From Acanthamoeba lenticulata (taxonomy: Eukaryota > Discosea > Longamoebia > Acanthamoebidae), in assembly GCA_002179805.1 (NCBI GenBank), contig NAVB01003299.1, positions 1-11,673 on the forward strand: a DNA stretch of 11,673 bases, read 5' to 3'. The notes under the pieces were generated by a model. It was not told the DNA's origin. It worked only from the letters and a program-made list of their open reading frames with translations, and made no database searches. A program made the translations under genes and the position numbers. Below are positions 1 to 11,673 of this stretch, in pieces (position 1 is the first letter of the stretch; each line of letters opens with the position of its first letter).

Positions 1-300
1 AAAAGAAAGAAAAAGGCTGCCGCACCCGAAGATGGATTCGCCTCCTCGGCCAGTGCCAGTGGGATCTCCACCCTGGCACATGAAATCCTACAGGGGCGTG
101 GTCGGTAAGAAGGGAAAGGACGATCTGACGCGTCAGTCAGGTTTAAATCTTACCTTGATAATGCGATGGAAAATTGTGTTGTCATAGTAGCCCCGCTTGG
201 CAAGTTCGTAGAAGTTCTGGCACGCCTTAGGCGCATGATTCCAATACAGTTCAAAAGTGACGTCCCCGATGGAGGTCTGAATCGTCACCGCCTTCGCCAT
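1..300 (-). CDS. PPIL1: PPIL1-type cyclophilin (peptidyl-prolyl isomerase), 5' part only
   Basis: Single-domain cyclophilin that isomerises Xaa-Pro bonds; the PPIL1 family is a nuclear component of the activated spliceosome. Only the N-terminal part is in the window. Exon 1 is 300-154 (49 codons from ATG at 300), intron 153-88 (GTAAGA..TAG, 66 bp), exon 2 is 87-26, and a second intron starts at 25 (GTGCGG) and runs off the left edge. Joined, the protein begins MAKAVTIQTSIGDV, then has ELYWNHAPK, FHRIIKDFMCQGGDPTGTGR and GGESIFG. The catalytic Arg of FHRII and the following Phe, Met and Gln of FMCQGG are present. The short N terminus and the ELYWxHAPK and GGDPTGTGRGG blocks fit PPIL1 better than larger multidomain cyclophilins. 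The C-terminal half, including the catalytic Phe/Trp region, is not visible. It is divergent from the ATPase gene, with 243 bp between start codons. Confidence 0.9.
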
Positions 301-543
301 CTTGCCGCCGCGAGGAAAAATGATGTTTTATCGTGCCTTTTCCCGCTTTGCCAGACACGTAGGCAAAAGAGGCGTGCCCTTTGCCTGCTTTGGGCGACGC
401 AGCCTACACAACAAGTCGTTGCCGATTTACGAGGAGCCTTGCGAAGACCAAGACAGGAGAGGGTTTACGGACGACCACTTGTTCTGCTTTCTGAAAAAGG
501 GCCTGATCAAAGTGAAGAGTCTCCACCCCCGCAACGCGCCAGC
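301..543. promoter_or_regulatory. divergent intergenic region between cyclophilin and Ca2+-ATPase
   Basis: This 243-bp gap separates the two start codons (300 minus, 544 plus) and must hold at least part of both promoters and 5' leaders. I see no clear TATA box. The left part (about 316-345) is AT-richer than its surroundings. The plus strand has an open reading frame from an ATG at 320 that ends exactly over the ATPase start codon (separate entry). The ATPase reading frame also stays open back to 166, but that extension runs antisense through cyclophilin exon 1 and has no family resemblance. I therefore treat it as leader rather than protein. Confidence 0.55.

Positions 544-547
<4 letters not shown>
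320..547 (+). other. possible upstream ORF whose stop overlaps the ATPase start
   Basis: An ATG at 320 (a second at 323) opens a 75-codon frame. Its TGA stop at 545-547 overlaps the ATPase ATG at 544 in an ATGA arrangement, where the ATPase start is itself a doubled ATGATG. The predicted peptide starts with a basic aromatic stretch, MMFYRAFSRFARHVGKRG, and resembles no family I recognise. If the ATPase transcript starts upstream of 320, this would be a uORF able to limit or couple ATPase translation. If transcription starts later, it is meaningless. Low confidence as a real coding unit. Confidence 0.25.
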
Positions 548-3601
<3,054 letters not shown>

Positions 3602-3673
3602 AGAAGAAGAAGCCCTTTCTCTTTTCTTTAAAAAGTAATAAAAGCAGAAGAAAAAAAAATCGTATTCATTTAT
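3602..3673. terminator. 72-bp convergent 3' region with polyadenylation signals for both strands
   Basis: Only 72 bp separate the ATPase stop (3599-3601) from the ZRSR2 stop (complement of 3674-3676). A plus-strand AATAAA lies at 3637-3642, 36 bp after the ATPase stop, followed by an A-rich run at about 3648-3659. On the minus strand, overlapping AATAAA copies come from the ATTT repeat at 3668-3686. The two 3' UTRs must be very short or overlap as antisense transcripts. Confidence 0.6.
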
Positions 3674-3686
3674 TTATTTATTTATT
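3668..3686. repeat. ATTT tetranucleotide repeat spanning the ZRSR2 stop codon
   Basis: The plus strand reads ATTT nearly five times in a row. On the minus strand this gives the TAA stop of the splicing factor at 3676-3674 and several overlapping AATAAA hexamers. Because the unit is four bases, TAA occurs in every frame within 12 bases, so slippage would alter only the last few residues. Confidence 0.8.
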
Positions 3687-5640
3687 GATCTTCGTTTGCG
3701 ACTTCGGTCGCGTCGATCTTCGCTCCTTGAGGAAGAGGGTGAAGGTGATGTCTTCCTTCGCTTCCTGCGCGACGAGCGATCGGCTTCCTCATGGTGGTGA
3801 CGCCGCTCCGTCTCTCGTTCTCGGCTGTCCGCCCTCGAGCGTTTCTCTCGACTCCGTCGTTTGCTTCGCTCGCTCCTGCCACGGCTTCGGCTCCTGTGGC
3901 GCGACCTCGAGCGGCGACTGCGGCTTCGCGATCGACTTCGGTGACTGCGATCCCAACGCGACGCGGCGCCCTCGCCCCTTCGCTCCGGGCTGGCCGTCTC
4001 CCTGGGGCTGTGCCGGCCGTCGGAGGCCTCCACCGCCCCGTCATCTCTCCGGTCCCGTGGCGTCCAGAAGTGGTCCCGGTCGATCCCGTACGCATTCCCT
4101 GTGCTCAAGTGGTCAGGCCACGCCCCGCTCCGCTCGTGCGGCAAGAAGCGAGGGAGGCGAAGCGGTGGGCTACCGGGGTTGCGGAACGGGTGAAGGTAGT
4201 TGCATTCGCTCCCGCGGCTGCATCCGCCCCGCAAGTACTGCCCACACAGGGCCGCACGCCACGACGTCACTGCGCAGGCACGGACGTGAGCGTTGGCAGT
4301 TCTCAAGAATGAGAGAAAGAGGGGAATACCGGGGCTGAACTGGACAAAGAGGGGCTTGCCACCGTAGTAGCGCTCGTGCAGCGCGCGAGCGGCTCGTTCG
4401 GCGTCCTCCACGTTGCTGTACTGCACATAGAGATTGCCGCGGAGGTGGGCGGCGCGGTTCCTGCAAACCTGTTCTCGCCCGTCTGTGTGAGGCACGAACA
4501 TACGGTCCCAGTGGCGGGAGGGCAAGAGACCAACCTTGAACTGTACCAACTCGCCGTGCTGGCGGCATTCGGGCTCTACGTCATAGAAGAACTCGCGGTA
4601 GTCCGCCATCAGCTGATCTTCGTCAGGCTGAGAGGAGAGCGTTAAGGGGACCAACCACCAAGAAGATGATCATATAAACAAATTAACAAATAAATAACGA
4701 CGACGAAGAGGGAAAGGAGGCGGAAAGGATCCCAGCAGAGGCAGCAGCGCCGACGACAAGAAGATGGTGAGGACGACTCACTTCGAGATCGTTGTCGCCA
4801 CCGTTTCCGTGATCCTCTTTAACGTCGTCCCCCGGAAGGCGGTGTCGGTGTCGGGGCTGGGGCTCTGGCGGGACGGCGCCAAAGGAGTCAAACATGTTGC
4901 GAATGAGGAGAGTCGTGCTTCGGGCCGGGATCGGGTGGCGCCATCGACAGCGCGGCCCATAGCGACACGCGCCCGTCCGCATGTACTGTGGGCAGTTGGC
5001 CTCGTCCTCGTTCTACGCACGACACGATACAACTCGCCTCTCATCATGAGGCCCACGCCAAGTGAGCTGGTGGCGAGGGGCTGGCAATACCTCGGATGGG
5101 CCGTAGTGGCGCGGCTGTGGGACGAGCAGCAGCTCTTGCCGCCGTGCTTCCCGTTCCTGGGCCGATGTAGGCAAAGGCGTAAGCAGCGACGGAGCAAGTG
5201 GGGTGAAGGGGCAGTGGAGTTACCCGCTGCTCCTGTTCGGCTTGCAGCTCACGCTGCCGTTGCTCCTCGGCCTCTTTCTCCTGCTGGGCACACCGCTCGA
5301 GAAAGGCCGCCTGTGCTTGCCGCTCGGCCTCCTCCCAGGCCTCTTGCTGCCGGTGCCGCTCGGCCGCCTCCTCTTCCTCTCTAATGCGAGCCTGGGCCTC
5401 CGCTTCAGCCTGGACAGCAAGGAAGGCAGGATCATTCTCCTGGGCCAGCATCTCTTTGGCGAGGGCCTGCCGTTGCTGCTTCCTCTTCAATTTCTTTTTC
5501 ATCTTTTTTCTTGCCTTTCTTGGTAGCCCAGAAAGCATGGCTGAGAAGTTGCCATCTGGTGCACAAGACGAAGCTGGCGTGGAGCAACTAGATGCAGGAC
5601 CACTGTCGCCATCTGCCTGGGGCTCAGAGACCTGATCCAT
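3674..5640 (-). CDS. ZRSR2: ZRSR2/Urp (U2AF35-related) splicing factor, CCCH-UHM-CCCH-RS
   Basis: U2AF1-related protein; the family recognises the 3' splice site, mainly of U12-type introns, through a zinc finger-UHM-zinc finger core. Exons in coding order: 5640-5224, 5156-5091, 5012-4782, 4627-4535, 4468-4330, 4269-4174, 4098-3674. Introns are 67, 78, 154, 66, 60 and 75 bp. The product is about 488 aa (human ZRSR2 is of similar size). Residues about 37-160 are a Lys- and Glu/Gln-rich coiled coil (KARKKMKKKLKRKQQRQ, then EEAERxxQ runs). Zinc finger 1 is C168-x8-C177-x5-C183-x3-H187, followed by TLLIRNMFDSFG. The UHM/RRM has FKVCRNRAAHLRGNLYVQY. Zinc finger 2 is C324-x7-C332-x5-C338-x3-H342 with LHPFRNP after it. 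The tail is a long Arg/Ser domain (RSRSRSRRSRSRHRSRSRGR). The last three introns are stop-free multiples of three, so they are placed by homology. The start at 5640 is preferred; an in-frame ATG at 5703 lies in AT-rich, non-conserved sequence. Confidence 0.9.
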
Positions 5641-6033
5641 TCGGGTACTAAGCAACTTTTCTTTATCATTTTCTATGAACATTAAGGAAATATCATTTCC
5701 CATGTCGACAGGGAGACGTTACTGACATCGCTGATAAATTCCCCGGTGGCCTCTCCTTTCAGGCGAATTGGTAACGGGTGGCAACAAGTATGAAAGGCGA
5801 TTGGTGTAGCTTGTGCCCTAGAATCAAAAACGCGGGAATAACCGGGGAGGAAGGGCGGTTGCACGGCCGTTTTCGGAGGAGCGAACGACCCAGCCCAGCC
5901 CCGGCCGGTAGCTGAGCACTTGAGAGAAGGAGGCGAGTGGAGGCGAAAGGAGATTCACCTCTTGCTTGTCCCGTTGTCTGAGCCCCCTTGCTTACTGAGG
6001 GGATAAAATCTGGAGTGATCGCAACATCACGAA
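5641..6033. promoter_or_regulatory. divergent promoter region between splicing factor and protein kinase, with paired CCAAT boxes
   Basis: This 393-bp region holds both 5' leaders and no convincing gene. Two inverted CCAAT boxes (ATTGG on the plus strand) lie at 5767-5771 and 5800-5804, 33 bp apart; the second, read on the minus strand as CACCAATCGC, resembles an NF-Y site. A weak TATA-like GATAAAAT lies at 6001-6008, about 26 bp upstream of the kinase ATG. The segment 5640-5710 is AT-rich and probably ZRSR2 leader. Sites are seen in sequence; their function is inferred. Confidence 0.45.
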
Positions 6034-7738
<1,705 letters not shown>

Positions 7739-7790
7739 GCCACCCGCGGGCTACCCCTCTCTGGCGAGGCCTCGAGGACAAGGAGGAGGG

Positions 7791-7810
7791 AAGAAGAAGA
7801 AGAAGAAGAA
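7791..7810 (+). repeat. AAG trinucleotide microsatellite
   Basis: Six AAG units plus AA in the kinase 3' region, within a longer purine-rich stretch (about 7778-7820). Non-coding in the chosen model. Confidence 0.8.
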
Positions 7811-8122
7811 AAGCGAAGAACAGCCGTTCCTCGCCGCCGTTTCGCCAAGCAGAGAACACACAATCACACCATCTTCATCACCATCAACAACAACAACAAG
7901 AAAGAACAACAAACGGCGAAGCGACGGAAGAGGGACGCGCGGAGAGAAGGCTTGGGGGAGCGGAGGAGAGGTTTTCCATCTTGGACGCGCCGCGGGGGCT
8001 GAAGCGGTGGAGGCGGGGTGCGGGCGGGCATCATGTATACTTTGGTCAACAACAACCAATATAACACCAACACACCATCACCGTCCCTTCCTTGTGCTTC
8101 TCGTTCGCCTCAACAACACAAA

Positions 8123-8150
8123 AACAGAGAGAAAAACATTTCTCTCTGTT
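8123..8150 (+). repeat. perfect 12-bp inverted repeat with 4-nt loop
   Basis: The left arm AACAGAGAGAAA (8123-8134) is the exact reverse complement of the right arm TTTCTCTCTGTT (8139-8150), with loop AACA. It sits 398 bp past the kinase stop and 50 bp before the next start, so as RNA it could be in the kinase 3' UTR or the cyclase 5' leader. The arm is AG-rich, which makes a chance origin possible. Confidence 0.75.
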
Positions 8151-8199
8151 AATACCAATAAGAATAAATCAAAAATAATTCATTTACGCAAACCACGTG

Positions 8200-9550
8200 A
8201 TGGAGGGGAGGAAGCGAGCTGCTGTGTCGGCCATCCGTGAAGTTGAGCGACTCATTGCCGCCGACCCAGGTGCGCAACTTTCAAAGGGGCACAGTGCCGC
8301 ACTGTGCGGAGGAGAGTTGACGGTCGTCTTCCTTCCTTGATCTGTTGGTTGATGCAGGCAACCGGGGCATCGGACCGCTGGCGATGGAGGGTGAGCTGCA
8401 TCGTGCGGCCACCGCTCTCTACCACCCCGACGTGCGCCGCGTGGGCATCGCCACCGGGTAGCCTCCCCTCCTCTCCAGAACTCGGATTGAACAGCTCTCA
8501 CTCACCGTCGTGCGCCCACACCAGGTTCTACATCCTGAGCGCCGGTGTCCCCGAGACCGACGGCCCGTTGGGCGCCCTCGCCATGTGCGCACCTTCTTCC
8601 TGCTGCGCTCTTGAGAGCTTGTCGATGGACTGACTGACCGACCGCTCTTTGGACCTGTACAGCGCCCGCGCGCTGGTGAAGCTGGGCAAACGGGTCACCA
8701 TCCTGACCGACGAGCCCAGCCGGCGCATGATGGAGCTCGCCACCGAGAAGAGCGGCCTGCAGGGCGCTCTGGAGCCGCTCCACCTCTTCCCGCTCACCCT
8801 CTCCGGCGGAGAGGAGGAGTGGTCGGCCTACTTTGACAAGGCCGCCCAGTCGTTTGACTACCTCGTCTCCATCGAGCGTTGCGTACGTTAATGACCAACC
8901 ACACAACTCGCCCTGTCCCAACGTGGTCCTTCCTTCTCACCTTGATGCGATTGATGACCTCATCCGCAGGGCGCGGCGGCCGACGGGAAGTACTACAACA
9001 TGCGGGCGCGCGACATCACCGCGTTCACGGCCCCGATCGACCGCTTCTTCCGCTTCTGTCGTGACGTCAAGCACCTGGGCACCGCCGGCATCGGCGACGG
9101 CGGCAACGAAATCGGTACTCGACCACCTCTCTGCGTTCCTCTTTCCCTCAAGTCCAGCGACGCTTACCCGCGCGAGGCGCAGGGATGGGCAAAGTGGCCG
9201 AGCTGGTGAAGAAGCACGTCCCGGGCGGCGAGACGATCGCCTGCGCCACGGCCACGGACCACCTGGTCGTCACGGGCGTCTCCAACTGGGGCGGCTACGC
9301 GCTGGCAGCGTCGCTCCAGCTGCTCCACGCCGCGGCCGACGAGCAGCAACAGGCGCTGCAGGAGGACATGCTGGTCACGCGCGAGCAGGACAGCGACATC
9401 CTCGACGCCGTGCTCGCGGCGGGCGCCGTCGACGGTCCGCTGGGCCAGTGCATTCGCTCGGTGGACGGCCTCGCCTTTGACGACTACATCCAAACGCTCG
9501 AGGCCATTCGCCGCATCGCGTCCAACGCCTTCTCCACAAGCAACGAGTAG
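8200..9550 (+). CDS. DGLUCY: DUF4392 protein, D-glutamate cyclase-like (DGLUCY C-terminal domain)
   Basis: Resembles the C-terminal DUF4392 domain of animal D-glutamate cyclase, which converts D-glutamate to 5-oxo-D-proline; that activity is inferred here. Exons: 8200-8269, 8358-8457, 8525-8584, 8663-8882, 8970-9114, 9183-9550; introns 88, 67, 78, 87 and 68 bp. Product 320 aa. Family blocks are restored across every junction: DPGNRGIGPLAMEGELHRAA (22-41), GFYILSAGVPETDGPLGALA (57-76), VTILTDEP, SIERCGAAADGKYYNMR, APIDRFF, GIGDGGNEIGMGK (190-202) and GVSNWGGYALA. The glycine- and Asp-rich loops are probably the active site. Animal DGLUCY is about twice as long, with an N-terminal DUF1445 domain; here only 23 residues precede the DPGNRGIG block and no upstream exon encodes DUF1445. 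No clear mitochondrial targeting peptide. The first exon is short, but its helical MEGRKRAAVSAIREVERLI fits the domain start. Confidence 0.87.
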
Positions 9551-9611
9551 CAGTGATGTGGCCATCAGAAAAGAAAAAGAAATTTTTTTGTGCAGACAAA
9601 CGTTGGTTCGG
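9551..9611. terminator. 61-bp convergent 3' region without canonical poly(A) hexamer
   Basis: Only 61 bp lie between the cyclase stop (9548-9550) and the arrestin-like gene stop (complement of 9612-9614). It contains an A-rich then T-rich tract (about 9570-9590), and no AATAAA on either strand. The 3' ends of both mRNAs probably overlap into the opposite gene or use non-canonical signals. Confidence 0.5.
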
Positions 9612-11644
9612 TCAGGCCTCGTGCAGTTCAAAGGGCCCGAGCTCGATGGCGCAGCTCTTGGGGAGGAGTTTGAGCTTGGCCAAGTAGACGATCTCGTAGG
9701 TGGCCGCCGAGTCGGCGACAATGGACGGCGGCAAGCTGCGGGGCAGCTTGAACTCGATCAGGCCCGCCCACTGGCGCCCCTGCTGCACGGGGAAGCCCTC
9801 TGGCGCGGCCCGCTCGGCGGCCACCCGGACGCGGTGGCGCGACTCCACGCGGCGCTCGCTCTCGCCGCTCGACTTGTGGTGCTTGTAGGTGAAGCTGGCC
9901 GTGAGCTTGTAGAGCTTCAGCATCACGCCCTTGACCGGCCGCTTGTGCATGTTGTTTACCGTGACGCGGAAGCTGATGTTGCCGCCGATGGTGAAGCGGG
10001 TGGCCTCAAGCGCGCCCGTGAGGAAGACCGGCCGGCGCACGGTGAGCCGCTTGCCCACGGCCCGCTCGTCGCTGGCGCTGATCACCGGCGGCTTGAAGGA
10101 CGACGGCGACGACGGTAGCCGCCCGCCGGAGAGCGGCGACGGCGTCCGTTCGGGCATTGAGTTGGACGAGCGCAGGTTGGTCCCATGCGGCAGCGCGCCC
10201 AGGTTGACCGTGAGCCGCTGGGCCTGCGGCGCCGGCTGCGTCGCCGGGGCCGCGGACGGACCGGCGCCAGAGACCGTCGGCCGTCGGGCGTACAGGGAGT
10301 GTGCGCGGACCAACTGCGACCCGCGAATGGGTCCGCTCCCTTCGGCCGGTTCGTCCTCCTCGGTCTCGTCGTCGTCTTCGTCTTCGTCCTTGTCCTTGTG
10401 GTCATCGCCGGTCTTGGTCTCGTCGGCAAACTGCAGCTTGCGTCGGGCGAGGACCGAGTCCAGTGCCCGGAAGGACTGCTTGAGCGCCTGAGGCTCCACG
10501 GGCGTTGCGGCCGGCACGGGCACGGGCACCGGCATCGACATCGGCGTCGGCAGGGGAATGGGCACGGGCCGAGGCGGTTCCACGGTCTCGGGCTTGTTCT
10601 CGTCCTGCTCGCGCACCGCGCGCACCGAGTTGAAGTAGGGCGAGAACATGATGGCGCGCACGCTGATGGCCAAGTCCTTGGCGATCCTCTCGCCCTCCTC
10701 TTCGGCGTACTGGCCCACGAGCCTGTGAATCGTGCACACACAGAGGAGCCGGGCTTAGTGTCGAGCCCACGCTAGGGCGACGTGGGGGGGGGGGCGGCAT
10801 GGCCTACGTCTCGCGGATGAGTTGGGTCAGCTGCGCGGAGGAGGCCTTGAGCGTGGCCGAGGGCAGGTCGAGCCCGAGGGCCTGGGCTCGGTTGCCCACG
10901 AGCGTCAGGTCCGACAGTCCCTCGCGCGTCATTTCCGCTATTTCCTGCTCGCCCAAGCCGTGCATACGTGAAATTCCGCTCAAGAATCATGAGCTGCGTG
11001 AGAGGAAGCGGTCATCGGCGCACCTTGGCGTGCGCCCGGGCCTCGCCGGAGGAAAGAATCTTAAGCACGCGAAGGGCCTTCTCCACGCCCGCCATGGCTC
11101 GTTCGCACACGAGCCGGTCCTCCTCCTCCCAGACACGCCCGGCCGGCACCGGCCGCGGCGACGTCGGCAGCGTCGTCGTCGGGCCGCCCGCGAATCTTGG
11201 TGAGTTCACGGGCGACGCGATTGAGGCCGGCGATCGGGGCGAGGCCAGCGCGGGCGGCGAGCGGGGCGAGGCGAGCATGGGCGGCGAGCGGGGCGAGGCC
11301 AGTGTGGGTGGTGATCGGGGCGAGGCCAGGCCTGTAGTTGGGAAGCGCGGAGAGAGGGCCGGCGGGCTGCGCGGAGAGAGGGCCGGTGGGCTGCGCGGGG
11401 AGAGCGGCGACGGTGTCGGCGGGATCCGGGGTGAGGCGAGCGCGGCGCTCGGGCCGCGCGGGGACAGAGAAGACGACGAGGTCACGGGCGCGGGTGACGA
11501 GGGCGACCGATAGGGCCGCGTCGCCGGTACGGCGGGTGAGGCGGCCAGGGCGGCGCCCGGCCGGGACAGGCCGCGCGGGGACTGGAATCCCAGGAGCAGA
11601 CTGCGCGCCGCGTGCAGGTGTTCCTCTGAACCCTGACGCGCCAT
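9612..11644 (-). CDS. Arrestin-C-like domain protein with SPR-repeat N terminus
   Basis: Probable adaptor with one arrestin-like lobe; molecular partner unknown. Exons: 11644-11024, 10944-10808, 10722-9612; introns 79 bp (GTGCGC..CAG) and 85 bp (GTAGGC..CAG). Product about 622 aa. Residues about 20-170 are rich in Pro, Ser and Arg, with tandem LSPRSPPA and LASPRSPP units. Residues about 171-295 (VEKALRVLKILSSGEARAHAK, continuing EIAEMTREGLSDL, then LTQLIRETLVGQYAEEEGERIAK) look alpha-helical and stay in frame across both introns. Then come an alternating-Pro stretch (about 304-325), an acidic tract (about 358-378) and a Ser/Pro linker. The last ~130 residues resemble an arrestin C-terminal lobe: GGNISFRVTVNNMHKRPVKG, KLYKLTASF, GLIEFKLPRSLPPSI, then TYEIVYLAKLKL and IELGPFEL. 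No N-terminal arrestin lobe is visible. The first intron's acceptor (10945) is the least certain junction; 10948 would add one Gln. An in-frame TGA upstream supports the start at 11644, unless an upstream exon exists. Confidence 0.65.
10784..10794 (+). repeat. 11-base G run inside an intron
   Basis: Eleven consecutive G on the plus strand (C on the coding strand) within intron 2 of the arrestin-like gene, just inside its donor. Likely length-variable and prone to sequencing error; it does not affect the reading frame in this model. Confidence 0.8.
11231..11338 (-). repeat. 27-bp tandem repeat encoding LASPRSPP units
   Basis: Four imperfect 27-bp units at 11231-11257, 11258-11284, 11285-11311 and 11312-11338 share the plus-strand core CGGGGCGAGG. 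On the coding strand each encodes a nine-residue LASPRSPPx motif; the outer copies have diverged. In-frame expansion or contraction would preserve the protein. The SPRSPP motif is a plausible target for proline-directed kinases and SH3-type binders, which is inference. Confidence 0.85.
11342..11413 (-). repeat. 24-bp tandem repeat encoding LSPRSPPA units
   Basis: Three 24-bp units at 11342-11365, 11366-11389 and 11390-11413; the first two differ at only a few bases and the third is degenerate. Each encodes an eight-residue LSPRSPPA-like unit. It lies next to the 27-bp array with a slightly different unit, so the two arrays probably grew separately from related sequence. Confidence 0.8.
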
Positions 11645-11673
11645 TCTGGCCTCTGGTTTGTAGAATCATAAAA
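11645..11673. other. right edge, 5' leader of the arrestin-like gene
   Basis: These 29 bp lie upstream of the proposed ATG and contain an in-frame TGA on the coding strand. A CAG or TAG-like acceptor cannot be excluded, so an upstream exon outside the window remains possible. Confidence 0.4.

Larger units (their letters stand above)
7739..8199. other. kinase 3' UTR and cyclase promoter; low-complexity spacer
   Basis: This 461-bp gap has no gene I can support. It starts with a purine-rich stretch containing (AAG)6 at 7791-7810, followed by CAA-rich sequence at about 7885-7920. CCAAT at 8056-8060 runs into ATATAAC and could belong to the downstream promoter. A perfect hairpin lies at 8123-8150 (separate entry). 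AATAAA at 8163-8168 is the only good polyadenylation hexamer seen for the kinase, implying a long 3' UTR, unless a non-canonical signal is used earlier. The E-box CACGTG at 8194-8199 abuts the next start codon. Open frames here consist of simple-sequence residues and are not believable. Confidence 0.5.

Noticed and set aside
125..136. 12-bp palindrome CTGACGCGTCAG in the cyclophilin intron
   Set aside because: Short and probably chance; it contains CTGAC-like branch-point sequence, which explains part of it.
166..543. In-frame 126-codon N-terminal extension of the ATPase
   Set aside because: It runs antisense through cyclophilin exon 1, shows no similarity to SPCA N termini, and the protein from 544 already has the usual family length.
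9477..10775. Long plus-strand frames opposite the arrestin-like gene
   Set aside because: Antisense shadows in GC-rich sequence; the minus-strand frame has the arrestin-like strands and consistent splice phases.
10995..11023. 29-30-bp intron using the strong-looking acceptor at the CACGCAG near 10994
   Set aside because: Too short for an intron here, and the resulting frame does not connect with exon 3; the 79-bp intron ending at 10945 keeps all phases and a continuous helical segment.
10968..11513. 181-codon plus-strand frame with GGERGEAS repeats
   Set aside because: Its repeats are the antisense of the SPR minisatellite; the minus strand continues in frame through two introns into a recognisable domain.

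Overview
The window looks like nuclear DNA of a free-living amoeba, most likely Acanthamoeba or a close relative. This is inferred from GC-rich coding sequence, high gene density, many short GT..AG introns (mostly about 58-116 bp) and the kinds of proteins encoded. I saw no prokaryotic operon, mobile element, CRISPR array, tRNA or rRNA.

Six spliced protein-coding genes fill the window. Exons were placed by joining open stretches so that GT..AG introns restore conserved family motifs in frame. From left to right they are: (1) a minus-strand PPIL1-type spliceosomal cyclophilin, starting at 300 and running off the left edge; (2) a plus-strand SPCA/PMR1-type Golgi Ca2+/Mn2+ P-type ATPase, 544-3601, five exons, 919 aa; (3) a minus-strand ZRSR2 (Urp, U2AF35-related) splicing factor, 5640-3674, seven exons, about 488 aa; (4) a plus-strand CaMK-group protein kinase with a predicted myristoylated N terminus, 6034-7738, eight exons, 368 aa; (5) a plus-strand DUF4392 / D-glutamate cyclase-like protein, 8200-9550, six exons, 320 aa; (6) a minus-strand protein with Pro/Ser-rich tandem repeats, a helical middle and one arrestin-C-like domain, 11644-9612, three exons, about 622 aa. 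In the five genes that are complete in the window, the summed exon lengths are exact multiples of three.

Genes 1 and 2 are head to head across 243 bp. Genes 2 and 3 are tail to tail with 72 bp between stops. Genes 3 and 4 are head to head across 393 bp. Genes 4 and 5 are in tandem, 461 bp apart. Genes 5 and 6 are tail to tail with 61 bp between stops. They do not form a functional cluster: ion transport, pre-mRNA splicing, signalling and D-amino-acid metabolism are mixed, as expected for a compact eukaryotic genome.

I found no convincing new multi-gene system. The observations most worth checking are a shared donor-site pattern (GTRCG) across the introns, three consecutive stop-free 3n introns in the ZRSR2 gene, the unusual single-lobe arrestin-like architecture, a stand-alone DUF4392 enzyme, and an upstream ORF whose stop overlaps the ATPase start codon.
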